A DNA stretch of 64,000 nt from Macrostomum hystrix. Taxonomy: Eukaryota > Platyhelminthes > Macrostomidae. Shown one piece after another: positions 23,655-35,621 of the stretch. Within the stretch, counting starts at the first letter, position 1, and every line of letters starts with the position of its first letter. The notes beneath the pieces were generated by a model. That model was not told the DNA's origin. It worked only from the letters and a program-made list of their open reading frames with translations, and ran no database searches. The stretch is from assembly GCA_950097015.1 (NCBI GenBank), contig CATNEN010000007.1, positions 10,355,001 through 10,419,000 of the forward strand, given 5' to 3'. Both the position numbers and the translations under genes were made by a program.

Positions 23655-24170
23655 TCAGCGCGTATTCAGTGTTGGTCAATTTCAAACAATCAAATTCGCA
23701 GTATTGGCAACACGTATTCAGTGTATTTCGATTTCAACCAATCAAATTCGCAGTAGTGGCAACGCGTATTCAGTGTATTTCGATTTCAACCAATCAAATT
23801 CGCAGTAGTGGCAACGCGTATTCAGTGTATTTCGATTTCAACCAATCAACTTCGCAGTAGTGGCAACGCGTATTCAGTGTAGTTCGATTTCAAGTAATCA
23901 AATTCGCAGTAGTGGCAACGCGTATTCAGTGTATTTCGATTTCAACCAATCAAATTCGCAGTAGTGGCAACGCGTATTCAGTGTATTTCGATTTCAACCA
24001 ATCAACTTCGCAGTAGTGGCAACGCGTATTCAGTGTAGTTCGATTTCAAGTAATCAAATTCGCAGTAGTGGCAACGCGTATTCAGTGTAGTTCGATTTCA
24101 AGTAATCAAATTCGCAGTAGTGGCAACGCGTATTCTGTGTAGTTTGATTTCAACCAATCAAATTCGCAGT
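23655..24170 (+). repeat. 52-bp minisatellite, duplicate block
   Basis: Counterpart of 9665-10125 with about ten units. Some units have 'caagtaatcaaattcgcag' in place of 'caaccaatcaaattcgcag'. Confidence 0.9.
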
Positions 24171-24211
24171 AGTGGCGTCTATACCAGTCTGAATTATTAT
24201 AATTCAGATAA

Positions 24212-24470
24212 CTACTTGCACTGTTTCCACTGGCTGTTGGACGTGCACCTGCCCGAGCAGCAGTCTTCATCGTTGATGCACAGCCGATTGTCGATGGTGC
24301 ACGACTTGCAAGCCGCGGCGCTGCCTACAGTTTGCGAATTTAGCTCCGTAATGAACTTTAAACATTAAGCCGACACTTTTAAGAATAAAATGAATTGCAA
24401 TCAAACAGCCCTCACCAAATAGGATCAGCATTGCCAGCACTGTCAGGAAAAGGAAAAGGAAAAGCTTCAT
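24212..24470 (-). CDS. Secreted ICK-type seven-cysteine peptide (copy 4B, intact)
   Basis: Minus strand, two exons: 24416-24470 (signal peptide MKLFLFLFLTVLAMLILFG) and 24212-24324, with a 91-base intron (donor GTGAGG, acceptor CTGTAG) in phase 1. Cysteines are C-x2-C-x6-C-x5-CC-x3-C-x8-C and the stop is TAG. The product is about 55 residues. It is convergent with the plus-strand copies 2B and 3. Its duplicate at 10132 lost exon 1. Confidence in a secreted knottin is good; biological role is unknown. Confidence 0.75.
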
Positions 24471-25948
24471 TTCAGCAGATGATTTGCAGGTTAACTTTAT
24501 ACAGCAGTTTTATGAATTTTCGCAGCAACTGCTAAGGCTGACCACAGATCCTATATACACTGTATATAGGATCTGTGAGGCTGACTGATAATCTAAGAGC
24601 TTTAGTCTATGGCAGTAGCATCCTCGTCAAAAAGATACAAGGCTGATCAAATATGGGGGCTTTGAGATATACGAGTATCCTTTCCCATTTGGATTTGTTA
24701 AAATGCACTTTGTCTTATGGTGATTTCGTAGAGAACATGACCAGATTAAGAGACTTGGTATGTGGACTACGTGGCAGATCCAGATTTAAACTAGAGTTTG
24801 TTTTGACGTGGTCATTTTGCGTGCTACATGTAGAGCTAGGCATGCTACCGTGACGTTGTCAGGGTTTGGTGGCCCCGAGGGAGGCCGTTTAACAATAGCA
24901 CGGTTGTTTAATTTAAGCCATTATTTTTCTCTTTTCATTACGCGGAACTATAAGTAAACGTACGAATTCATCTTAAATTCTTAAATTACCGGACACCTGT
25001 GTACAATTTAATCAATAATTATGAGCCTGGCTGTAAAGTCATGTTTTTTCCGTGCCAGCCAATGAGAGGGCTGTGCATATTTTATGCGTGGCTAAAATTA
25101 AGCTTCTCGCGTGCGCCCACCCCAGCCCGCTCGTTATCTGCCTTGTCGGGCTGGGGCCAGGGGTTAGGAGGTTGTTAGAGTCGCTGGAGTTAGTGTTTCG
25201 TTATCTCTGGGCCACGCCGCTGCCGCGCCATAGTCTGCCACAATACAATCACGCCACTACTACCATACGTTGCATCGCCATATCATCATCATCCTTATCG
25301 TCCGCATCGCCTACCAACCTAGTTACCATTGATATCATTGCAGCCTCGCCACGCCTGATCTCAGGATCTAATTTATCATTGTTGCCTGCCACAGTGCAAA
25401 GGAGAAATTAGAAGAGCATAGTAGCTTATAGTACAAAGCCAGCCAAGACAAACCTATTTTGCTGAGTTATCGTCCATGATAACAATTGGCCAGCCTAAAC
25501 TAATATACCGCTATCTATCTACTGTTCGTCATCTGTATCTATTGACGTTAAAAGTGCTACACCCAGCCTTGTCAGCCTTAACTTATTTGGCCTCGGCCAT
25601 AAGACTAGAATCGTCACAATACAATGATTTCACAGTACTACATGTAAATCATTTCTCTTAATGCTATAACAGAGCTACATGTTATAGCTCATGGTAAGAC
25701 AATACCATGTTTTAAACAGCAGTGATAATGAACAACACATGGCGAAACCAAAATAATTTAACATATTCGATTGTGATTTTTGAAAGGCACTAAAATAAAA
25801 TTTTATAAAATAAAAATCTCTTCGTACTCACTTGCCTTTACCAGTGCTTTTTGAAACGAGAGGAAATCACGCAGATAAAAATAAACAAAAAACCATTGTT
25901 TCCCAGCAGTTCTGATCATTCTAAAAAAATTAAGTTCCTCCTTGTATC
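24471..25948. other. Spacer without recognised genes
   Basis: AT-rich with a GC-richer island at about 24850-25400. An open frame there (25052-25411) is low-complexity Ser/Thr-rich and I see no domain. The island's TG...CA-like ends could be a solo LTR, but I found no partner, primer site or duplication to support it. Confidence 0.6.
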
Positions 25949-26551
25949 CTAAACCAAATTTAGTTCAAAGCTGTCAGTTCCTTGGCACTGCTCTTTGATT
26001 CCAACATTGTAGATTCCACAGAATGCAGCAATTGTGACTCCAGTGCCAGTGGCTGCTGCTCCTGACAGTCCGGCTGCTCCAATGCTCTGGCCGATCGACA
26101 CCACAAATGGGGTGACGCCTGCCCCAAAAGATTGTATCCAGGCTGCAGTGGAGCCAGCAAGAATTCCACCAGTTGTGAATCCTAGCAGACCAACAGCCCA
26201 TGGCGCAACAAAAAAGGATCCAACGGCAGCTGCTCCTCCCATAGCAAGGCATGTTCCAACTCTGCAGAAGTTGTAACCTAAAGATTAATAAACACAAAGA
26301 ACCAAGTAATAAAAGCATGCAAAGAATTTTGAAACTATTGAATGCTGAACATCTCTTACTATTGCGCTTAAAGGCATAGAATTGTTAATTTTATTTAATT
26401 ATTCAAGTACATATATAATTTTATTGGTGTAAAGTTTTGATTTAAAAATAGTCTTACATGTTTTAACCTCCTTTTTTTCGCTGGCCAAACATGGCCCAAG
26501 TTGGAGGGAAGCCAGCAAGGCCACAATCAGAAGTACTTTTGGTGACCCCAT
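25949..26551 (-). CDS. IFI6/IFI27 (ISG12) family protein with signal peptide
   Basis: Two exons, 26458-26551 and 25949-26277, phase 1, 140 residues. Exon 1 starts at MGSPKVLLIVALLASLQLG, a good secretory or membrane signal. Exon 2 is the small Gly/Ala-rich hydrophobic module typical of interferon-inducible 6/27 proteins (GGAAAVGSFFVAPWAVGLLGF, then GGILAGSTAAWIQSF and GLSGAAATGTGVTIAA). Vertebrate members act on mitochondrial or nuclear membranes in apoptosis and antiviral responses. In invertebrates (for example molluscs) related genes are reported in immune responses. Four cysteines flank the module. A TATA-like stretch lies about 40-50 bases upstream. Role here is inferred from family only. 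Confidence 0.8.
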
Positions 26552-28779
26552 TTGCTGTAGTGACTGAAATTTTCATTATAAAGCTATCAAGCAAATAAAA
26601 ATATATAAATGCTTAAAAGCAAATATGGTTGGGATTACTTTGGATATCACATGTTACTACTGGCTACTCAGTCTCCCCTTCCTCTTAATGTGCATGTGGC
26701 CTCTTACCACATACAAGTTTTAGTCATATACAACACAAGCTAAAGTGTAGTAAAATGGATTCAAACCAGAGTTTGAATCATGTCAAAACCAGGGTGTGAA
26801 TCATTGCAAAATGTTTCTTTTTTTTAATCAAATCGAATTCTCTACTTTTAAGTTTTGTTATCTTATAACGTCATAATGATATATATTTGTATGATAATAA
26901 TTGTGTCTAATATTCATTTAATGTTGTTCTTCTCAATTTTCTACATAAGCAGCTAATATAAAAATTCAACTGAGGAACATTGTCAACTGGGGATCATCAT
27001 GAATAGGGAGTTATCATCAAATGGGAGAGGATCATTGTCAACTGGGGAATAATTGTCAACTGGGGGATCATTGTCAAGTGGGGGATCATTGTCAACTGGG
27101 GGATCATGGTCAACTGGGGGATCAATGTCAACTGGGGGATCATGGCCAACTGGGGGATCATTGTCAACTGGGTGATCATTGTCAACTTGGGGATCATGGT
27201 CAACATGGGGATCATTGTCAACTGGGGGATCATTGTCAACTGGGGGACCATTTTCAACTGGGGGATCATGGCCAATTGGGGGATCATTGTCAACTGGGGG
27301 ATCATTGTCAACTGGGTGATCATCATCAACTGGGGGACCATTTTCAACTGGGGGATTATTGTCAACTGGGGATCATCATCAATGAGGACTCATAATCAAA
27401 TGGGGGATCATGATCAACTGGGGGATCATTGTCAACTTGGGAATCATGGTCAACTTGGGGATCATTGTCAACTGGGGGATCATTGTCAACTGGGTGATCA
27501 TCATTGTAACACACTAAAAGTGGGGAACGAACCTCGTGCTGGCAGACCGAGACCGGTTTCTGGCTTGTTTGCCTTCGTCAGTCAGCCATAGCCACACGCA
27601 GTCCTCTCCCACCACTCTTAGTGTGCACAGAAGTCTCTTTTAAGCTTGCCATTTTTATGGCGATATTTTTTAGTGTTATGTGAGAGTTTTGCAGCCAAGT
27701 CTTTGCTTTTCTACTGTTGTCAGTAGTCTGAATTGTATCTCTCACAATCATCAACTGGGGGACCATTTTCAACTGGGGGATCATGGTCAACTGGGGGGAG
27801 TCATTGTCAACTGGGGGATCATTGTCAGCTGGGGGATCATGGTCAACTGGGGGATCATATTGTAAACGGGGGGATCATTGTCAACTGGGGGATCATTGTC
27901 AAGTGGGGGATCATTGTCAAGTGGGGGATCATCATCAACTGGGTTATCATTGTCAACTGGGTGATCATTGTCAGCTGGGGGATCATTGTATTTATAGCTT
28001 TAAAAAAGCTGAAACTACAGCTGCTAAAAAGTATATACTAGATGAATTAAAAATATTTCTGCTCCCCAAAGGGGGGCAAAACTTGCTAGTACTTGATTCT
28101 AAAGTGTGTCTACAGGTTTTCAAAATTTCTTCCCATTGGGCATTTTGTGAGCCATTCTGCATTCAATGGTAGTTAACACACTTGACATTCTCTAATATCT
28201 CTAATATAAAAGTCTAGAGACTAGTATAGCAGCCTACAACAGGCCCGACTCTGACTCTAAAACACTATTATATTCTAGCTAAATATGCAAAAATTTAAAT
28301 TAACCTTCAATACCTTAGATACTTAAGGTTAAGCTGTGAGCCTATGATAAAAAAATAAATATATCTTTTCATTTGACAGTATTATAAATGTCCTAAGTGA
28401 TCTATAAAAGAAACAAAATTACAAATAACTAGTGCTGAAACTATTCTGTGGGTTTTTAAGGATATTATTTAACATAGCTAGCGCAGGTCTAACAATTGCA
28501 TTTTTTGTTGATTTATAGCTTATAATACTAATGTACAGCGTGTGATCTGGAATATGATATCAAGTTGAAGTTTTTAAAGAAGAAATTCAAGTTAATTCAA
28601 TTCAGAAATTCAGTACAAGTTAAAACTTAAACTTAGGCAGGAGGTAAAAACAAGCGTTTTTAGGCAAGGTTTTAACTATGAAAAAACTCAACGAACAATC
28701 AGACTGACAAGACTGGTGCCAACAAATTATACGAATCAAATGATCTCGTCATCAATGATCTTGCGAAATCGAAAACTAT
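26552..28779. other. Spacer with 18-bp minisatellites; no genes seen
   Basis: 27030-27500 and 27745-27990 are arrays of an 18-bp unit, 'gggggatcattgtcaact', split by about 240 bases of unrelated sequence. Unit length is a multiple of 3, so several frames are open (VNWGII, QLGDHC repeats) without coding evidence. The remainder is AT-rich and featureless to me. Confidence 0.85.
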
Positions 28780-29101
28780 GGGTGCGTTCGAGTAGCTAAA
28801 CTAAGCTAAACTCGCGAGTTTAGCTAGTTTAGAAAGTTGATTATAACAAATAATTATCTGTACGAAATGTATCCCATGATAACAACACAAATGATACCTC
28901 CTTTTCGCGAGTAAAAATGCCAGTCTAAATTTATTTAATAAGGCAACAAAAAGTATTTGGTAACACATTTTTTCGTGTCGAAATTTGAATTTCATGTTTT
29001 CAAAGAACCATTTAGTTTGGAAGTCACGTTTTGGACTATACACTTGAGATAGTTTCAATTTTCGACTACTATTGTGCCTAAAAAAACAATATTCCCAAAA
29101 A

Positions 29102-31322
29102 ATGACACATACGATTGTGATAAACATTGAAAATAGATTGTACAATCTAGAAATAAGCCATGCAGCTGACTTCGATGCTGCAGTCGAGTACATTCGAGGA
29201 GGTGAGTCAACAGGCTTTCCAAAATTCATGAGTGTAATATTGTTGTATATATTTTTCCGTGTCATTCTTAGTGAAGCTTATTAATTTTATCAGTGCGTAT
29301 CTACTTTCGAATTACTGTTTTCATCTTTTTATTGCAGCCTCTGCCGACTTCTCTCAAAACGGAATCCTAAAGTTGCTTGTATGCAACCCGAATAGCCTTA
29401 TCAGAATTACGGGAGTTTTTGATGAGCGCAACAATCCAGTGCCTTTTCTGTCGAACGAGCATGATGATGGAGTTAATGGAGAGGCAGGTAAGTGATAAAT
29501 TATTTGTTAATTGCTGCTGCAGGAAACTGCTGACAAACTTCAATTATGATCTTGCAGATAGTGACCGTAAAGCTGATCAAATTGTAGCACGCAGCTCTTC
29601 TAAGCTCAGGACTGGATCCCTTGTTGTACCAACGGGAAAAGTCAGATCCGAGGCAACTGCTTCGGGAAGCAGCTACCAATGGACTCTGGAGGAGCGTCGG
29701 TTGCTAGTTACACTCGCCATAAAGCATAACGTAAATGAACTTGACGGGGTGCGACCTATTGAAAAGTGGGACGCGATTTCATCCGAGATGGCGCTTGAAG
29801 GATTTGAACGAACTGCGTCTCAGGTCAAATCCCAGTGGTACAATGAGCGGCGCAAGTTTGGGTAAGTTTTGAATATATGTACTTTTGTACAGTTCACGTA
29901 TGACGTGCATAGAATCTTATTTCTTCTAGTCGCATACAGTACTATGCAAGTTATAAAATAAGCATATTTACGCTTTTTGTACTTCAATGCACGCATGCTT
30001 GTACAGAATGTATTAAGTATGTATTTACTTTTACTACACATTAGATTACTTTTCAGAACTCTACCCATATCTACTGTATATAGGCTTTTCAAGCATCCTC
30101 CAACTGGCCGGTCGACAAGAGAGTGTGCATACCCGTTTGCTGAGGAGATGAACGACTATATGGGCAGAAACGCTGCTATTTGTCCACGCTTTATTGCATC
30201 CTCGTTGTCCCAAGGCTCTTTAACCTCTGCCGTAGGAAGAGCATCGTCTGCTGCGATTCCGACGCTGTCGACTGTCTCGAAGTCAGGAAATATAGGTACA
30301 TTAAATTTAGCTTTCTTTATGTAATGTGCTTAAAATATACATATATATGGACCCACAAGTACAAAAGCGCAACCTCAAATGTACAAGCATTAAACACACA
30401 TTACTTATTAGCTTTCTTTCTCTGCGTCACTCTATACAGCAGTACATATGCAAGTACAGTGGTCATTGACTGTATATTTCCACATATTTCAGATCCCCGA
30501 CTGAAAGCGTGCCGTCAGTGGCAGTCATTGGTTCCAATCGATCAAAGAGAGGTGGAGCAATGTACTTTACCCGAGGCATCAGCCGAGACGGCTGTCCATC
30601 AGCAGTCAGCACCAATGGCTTCTGCACATAGGGTGAGTTATACATGTACATACGCGTGCATGTGCAATCATGCAAAATCAAACTTAACGTGTCATAGAAA
30701 AAATGGCTGTTCACAGTCATTACATTTTTCATTTTCATTTTCTTTTCTATACTTGACATAGAAATAAGCCATAACCACCTTCGATTACCCTCAGCTAATT
30801 CTGGTACCTATTTTGACAGCTGGGTGAAAAAAGTAATGCAGAGTAAAGTGTCTTGCTAAAGACCCTTCAGCAAGTGGCTTTTGGATATTGTACCAGTGAA
30901 TCGATCCCCTGACCTTCAAGCCGAGTCCGACGCTCTAACCACTAGGCTACAACTCTCTATATCATAGAAAAAACTTCATAAATAAATTCAAAACATACCC
31001 TATTTAGAGCCCAATAAAGAAAAGGAAGAGCCAAGCCGAGCTTGTCAATACGCTACAACAATTTCAAGAGACCATGTCGACAAAAATACTGAAGATGACC
31101 AACCGGGTATCGGAAGCAGAAACCGGAAACAAGCAGCTGCTATTGAGCCTGGTTGATCGCGTGACTATTTTAGAAGAGAATCAGATGGAGCTACAGCGTG
31201 AGCGTCTTGCAGTCGAAAAAGAACGACTGCAGAATGAACGTCGAGCTTTACAACTAAGGGAAAAAGAACTGGAGATATTAAACACCATGATTGTCTTCTG
31301 CCATAATTTAAAGAACAATTAG
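29102..31322 (+). CDS. Harbinger-type Myb/SANT-like accessory protein, multi-exon
   Basis: Exons with agreeing phases: 29102-29201, 29338-29487, 29558-29861, about 30085-30294, about 30492-30632 and about 31015-31322. Exon 3 ends in a Myb/SANT-like trihelix segment (YQWTLEERRLLVTLAIK ... KWDAISSEM ... RTASQVKSQWYNERRKFG). The last exon is a long charged coiled coil. In autonomous Harbinger elements a Myb-like protein binds the ends and brings in the transposase. No stop breaks the phased exons, so this gene may be intact. Exons 4-6 are assigned with less certainty. Confidence 0.65.
30775..30962 (-). mobile_element. SINE family 1 (copy e) nested in transposon
   Basis: The reverse complement has the tRNA-like head (TAGCCTAGTGGTTAGAGCG) and a body with 'cccagctgtcaaaat' and 'ggtaccagaattagc'. 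It lies in the last intron of the Myb-like gene. Confidence 0.75.
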
Positions 31323-32288
31323 TCCAAGTTTCAGAACTGTAACACTTAAGCCTCATTTAACTGTTTAATTGATTTTCAGAATTATCATAAAATATAAATA
31401 ATAGAGTTCCATCTGACATACTTGTTATGACAATCAAAATCGAACAGATGTAAATCCAGTCATAAAGCTTGTAGTTGTACTTGGCATTAACAGAACAAGA
31501 TGTAAAGCATTACCACAAACAGCACAAAGACACATTAAAAGGGAGCATAAAACACTGTGAAGAAAAAGCGTCATAATGAAAGCAACAACAGAAAATTACA
31601 ATTTAATATAATAATCAAAATTACAAAGTACACATCAATTGGGCACTGTATGGCATTAGGATATTTTTATTATACAACATAAAAGGCACATCCCACTTTG
31701 TAAGTTTTTTGCAAGCAAGACAAACAGGAAACAAAGTGTTGAGCATTTTCATTAAAATGTGTGAATTTATCTGCAAAACTAAAAGCAAACAGTAATAAAT
31801 AAAACGAACATAAATTTCAGTCATGAGTCAAGAATCACAAGTATGTTATATGGCACAGTTACCAAGACATTGTCAATAAATTTGCAAGTAATGCTCAAGT
31901 TAGACTATAATTGATTTACAATTAATCTATGTTTGAAAATGCCTTTAAAAAGTTGTAGCTCTTATTAGTAACATAGTGTTATATATATTTTATGGTATAT
32001 AGGTCAAGTGGTTTCTAAAGCATGCAAACCTAATTTGAAGTATTGCTATTTAAACAAATAATAAAGATGAATATAAAGTGCTAAGTGTATTCAAATAGAT
32101 TTTTCCTAAACAATTACTTAGTCAGCAAAAAAATCGATTGAGACTTATGAATCCATTTCTTTTGGATGAGAAAAGTGTCTGCATATTAAAGTTAAGAAAA
32201 GTTAAACAAGGTACCAAGTGACTCATATGACTCTTGTGTAGCAAGGAATCGCAAGAAAAGCAGAATCATACTAATTATATTAGACCCT

Positions 32289-32549
32289 TTAGGCTTTAGG
32301 AGAGAGTAAAGTAAGATATGAAGCAGTTTCTAAGACTAAATCTTGTACAGCGGTCCTAGAAAGCCGAAAAAAATGAATAAACTGGTTATCATTAAAACTG
32401 TAAACAGTTTTCTCAACAAACTCATTTACTTTTGGCCATATTTCTATTACTCTTTTTGGCTTTAATAGACTTAGTTGAGTAGTACTTATGGTGGTTGTTT
32501 GTTCTTCTAGAAGCTCAGCAAATTCAATGCCCACAGATTCCATAAGCAA
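32289..32549 (-). pseudogene. Truncated Harbinger transposase, N-terminal part
   Basis: An 86-residue open frame with the motif FIHFFRLSRTAVQDLVLETA, typical of the region before the DDE core in Harbinger/HARBI1-like transposases. No GTDG or DDE-bearing continuation is found downstream on the same strand, so the catalytic domain has been lost. Confidence 0.6.
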
Positions 32550-33205
32550 ATACTATTGCGCAGCAGTAATACTATTTAGGTTGCAAACGAAAAAAAGCGT
32601 TTTCTGACTGGGAAAAGGCGAATATGCGTTGTATTGAGAAAGCAGTGAATAAAATGTATAGAAATGGAAAAGTTTTAAATATGTAACAAAATTTAAAAGA
32701 CTTGTGCGAAAAAAATTTAACTGCAAAATAAAATATAAACTGGCAGTTACTGACTGTTAAAATGGTACTATTTAGTTGCATCGAGATAGCAGTAGTGTCA
32801 AATGTATATTTGCTTGTTATACTGCTACGTCTAAACTGGCAGTTTAGCTCAGTTTAGCTACTCGAACGCACCCTATGACTCAATTGCTAGGTGATAGATA
32901 AGCTCACGAAAAATACAATTTTATCAAAATCAAAATCGTTTTATGATTGGCTAAACGCTTTCTTATGTACGTCTCATATTATTAACTGTGCCGATTTTAG
33001 ATAAGAAGACAGCCTATTTTGTTAATCTAAGATAAAATTTTAAAATCAATCCGAGAAGCCAACAAAAAACTCTTAAACTAGTCATTCATTTAACTCAATG
33101 TGACAATAGAGAATGATAAAAGAAATGCGAAGTCGTGCAGTTAGATTGTTATAATTCCTTTATATAGCTTAATACTTTTAATTCTTACTTTTGCTCCAGG
33201 GCTTT

Positions 33206-35097
33206 TTATAGCATCCCAGGGACTACTAGACTAGAGTATATTAGATAACGAAGTGATTTCCAGTGGTCTTGCGTGAGAGCTAGACGCTGCATCTTCTGTT
33301 GCTTAATTGGGATAAAATTAAAAAATTGTAGAAGAAGCAACACGCATCCTTTTCTGTCAGCTCGTCCCACATATATTGAAGTAACCCTTATCCAGTGTTG
33401 CTGATCGACGGGGGTCCCACGCACAGTTCTATGAATTGAGCGGATTGTGGCAGTGGACCATGCAAGTGTCATGTGACCTTGGATGATTCCTAGGTGATAC
33501 AGATGAAGCCTGTAGAGAATAGACGCGTTCGGAATCCCACCGACGGATTTGAAACTTTACGATTTGCGATTTGAACTCTTCGCTTTTTGCACCAAACGTG
33601 CAGACCTGAAGAACCTCGGTTTTTTCACCCTCGAATCCCAGTTGTTGACAGAGCTCCTGGCGAATGTAGGTCTTGTTACTAGCTGTGTCGAACAATACTC
33701 GAACTGGTACTTCCGTCTGTCTATCTGCACTTAGGAGGAGGCATTTTGCTGTCGGCATGACAACTGCTGGATTCGAATGTACAACCAGCAATTGACTGTT
33801 GAATTCAGGATTGGAGTTTCCCATATTTGCAGCGGCGACCGTCGAAGCACTAGGATCTGGCTTTGGTGCTTTTGGGATGACTGTCTGTTTCTTTGGCTCA
33901 GCACCACTGGTCCGTGCCGGATACAGGCCGTAGCAGATGCTTGGGTGGTGCATGTGGCCGCAATTGCGACACGCTCGCTTAGAACGGCACTCAGCTGCGG
34001 AATGGTTGAGTCGGAGACAGCAAAAGCAGCGTTTTTCTTGCACGAGAAGTCTCTGCCGGTCCTGAGCGGTGGTGTAAACCTGGCACGTTTCCGATGAATG
34101 GTTTCCTTTGCAAAAGGTGCATGTTAGCTGACCAGAGTCGTTTCGCTTCGCGAAGACCAAGTTTTGCTTGTTTTTTGACGATGATCCGATAAGAAATGTT
34201 GATGAGGGAAACTCCGCCTCCTTGCGTTTTGATGATGCTCCGCCGAGAGTGCTGCGTGGTTCCCCATTTGGCTTGAAGCTGTCCGCTTGCTTGACGCTAT
34301 TTAGGCAGCACCGTTCTCGCAACTTGATTTCACAATCTAAGGAATCCAAGAATCCCTCGATGGTTAGCGACTTCTTTGAAGAGTGAGCGACATGTTTGGA
34401 AATTGCCGATCGAAGAACGTCGGAACGAACAGCTGGTGGTAGTTTTGTCTCCAGGTTTGGCAGCAGAAAAACTTCGTAGTTTGAATGCTCAACTCCCAGC
34501 GTCTCTAAGCCTCGCACACATGACCGAATAGTGTCGATGAAGGACCGGAGAGATTGAGTCGTGTCTGTTGGGCTTTTCACTGCCTCAAGTTTCTTCATGA
34601 AGTGCTGCACTAAATTGTCCTGACCACCGTATCGTTCGACCAGCATGTCCCATGCGTGATAGTAATCCTGTCCTGTCAATTGAAGGTTGTCCACGCAGCA
34701 CCTAGCTTCTCCGCGCAAGCAACTCAACAGGTAGCTGAATTTCTCGACATTGGACAGACTGTTGACTCTTGGATGCTGCGAGCCCTTCTAATAGTCTTTG
34801 TAGTCCAGCAAGGGTCTTCTCAAGTTTCAAAATATACTCACTGCTTCTCTCGATTTCTTCCTGGAGCTTATCACTTTCCGATCCGTTATCATTGACGAAC
34901 AGCCGCGATATTTCTCGATCAGCCTGCGCTAACTCAGTCTTCTTATAATTCAGGACGCTTACCATGCTCCGAATATCATCCTCAGAACTTTTGGTTTCTT
35001 TCGCTGACATGACCACCTGCGCCTTGTCTACCAACATCGATACAGATCGACGCATCACCGCTCGATCTTTCTTCAAATCTTCTAACGCCATGACCAC
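33206..35097 (-). pseudogene. BEL/Pao retrotransposon Gag-protease remnant
   Basis: Minus strand. 35097 down to about 34740 is an N-terminal coiled coil. A frame change near 34740 leads into a BEL-type gag domain (VEKFSYLLSCLRGEAR, then AWDMLVERYGG). The conserved stretch usually before this is missing, so a deletion and frameshift occurred together. CCHC zinc knuckles follow at about 34110-33960 (CFCCLRLNHSAAEC, CRNCGHMHHPSIC), then a retropepsin-like domain (VRVLFDTASNKTYIRQ). A stop near 33429 ends it, with a second frame to 33206. No RT, RNase H or integrase remain. Confidence 0.8.
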
Positions 35098-35374
35098 GAG
35101 TCAGCCCCACAAAAAGGGTACGATGAAAGTGAGCAAAGTCGCAGGAAAAAAATAAACAGAACAATGAAAAGGCGACGAATATTGGAAAGCAGGTTTGATA
35201 GATGAGGGTTGCAGAATTCTAAGCTACGAGCTAAATCAAAGAACTATGAACGTGCTAGCAAAAAAGTTCCGACCTGAGCACAGTATTTATATTGAAAATA
35301 AAGGCCGCTTCACCGCTTAGACTTCAGTGAACCCAAATCTCGCGTGACTGTAGAGAACTTGCAGAGACCGCCAG

Positions 35375-35490
35375 CGACGACCGAGAGCACGACGAGACAG
35401 CCAGCGACGACAGAGAGCACGACGAGACAGCCAGCGACGACCGAGAGCACGACGAGACAGCTAGCGACGACCGAGAGCACGACGACAGGA
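35375..35490 (+). repeat. 30-bp tandem repeat in BEL leader
   Basis: About four units of 'gcgacgaccgagagcacgac' plus 'gagacagcca'. It lies between the primer site and the gag start of the BEL element. Confidence 0.85.
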
Positions 35491-35621
35491 AGCGACTCAC
35501 GAGGTGATTGTGACGGTGATACAATTGATGGTTTATCTTGCTCTCGGACTAAGTAACTTGATTTTCAAGCTTCCTGTCTAGAGTTCACTTCTCCAGCGAA
35601 GAGAGAAAAATGCTGAATAAT

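Larger units (their letters stand above)
28780..32873. mobile_element. PIF/Harbinger-like DNA transposon, 4.1 kb, with TIRs
   Basis: Terminal inverted repeats of about 32 bases start GGGTGCGTTCGAGTAGCTAA, with one mismatch. They are flanked on both sides by TAT, a 3-bp target duplication as in Harbinger elements. Two divergent coding regions lie inside: a Myb/SANT-like DNA-binding protein (+) and the N-terminus of a transposase (-). The transposase is truncated, so the copy is not autonomous. A SINE sits in an intron of the Myb gene. Confidence 0.75.

Noticed and set aside
24850..25400. Solo LTR
   Set aside because: GC-rich block with TG/CA-like ends, but no target duplication, partner or primer site could be identified.
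25052..25411. Open frame of 119 codons in a GC-richer island
   Set aside because: Ser/Thr-rich, no domain, no supporting splice or codon signal. Could be part of an old LTR.
27021..27591. Open frames with VNWGII or QLGDHC repeats
   Set aside because: Minisatellite of 18 bp; several frames are open on both strands.
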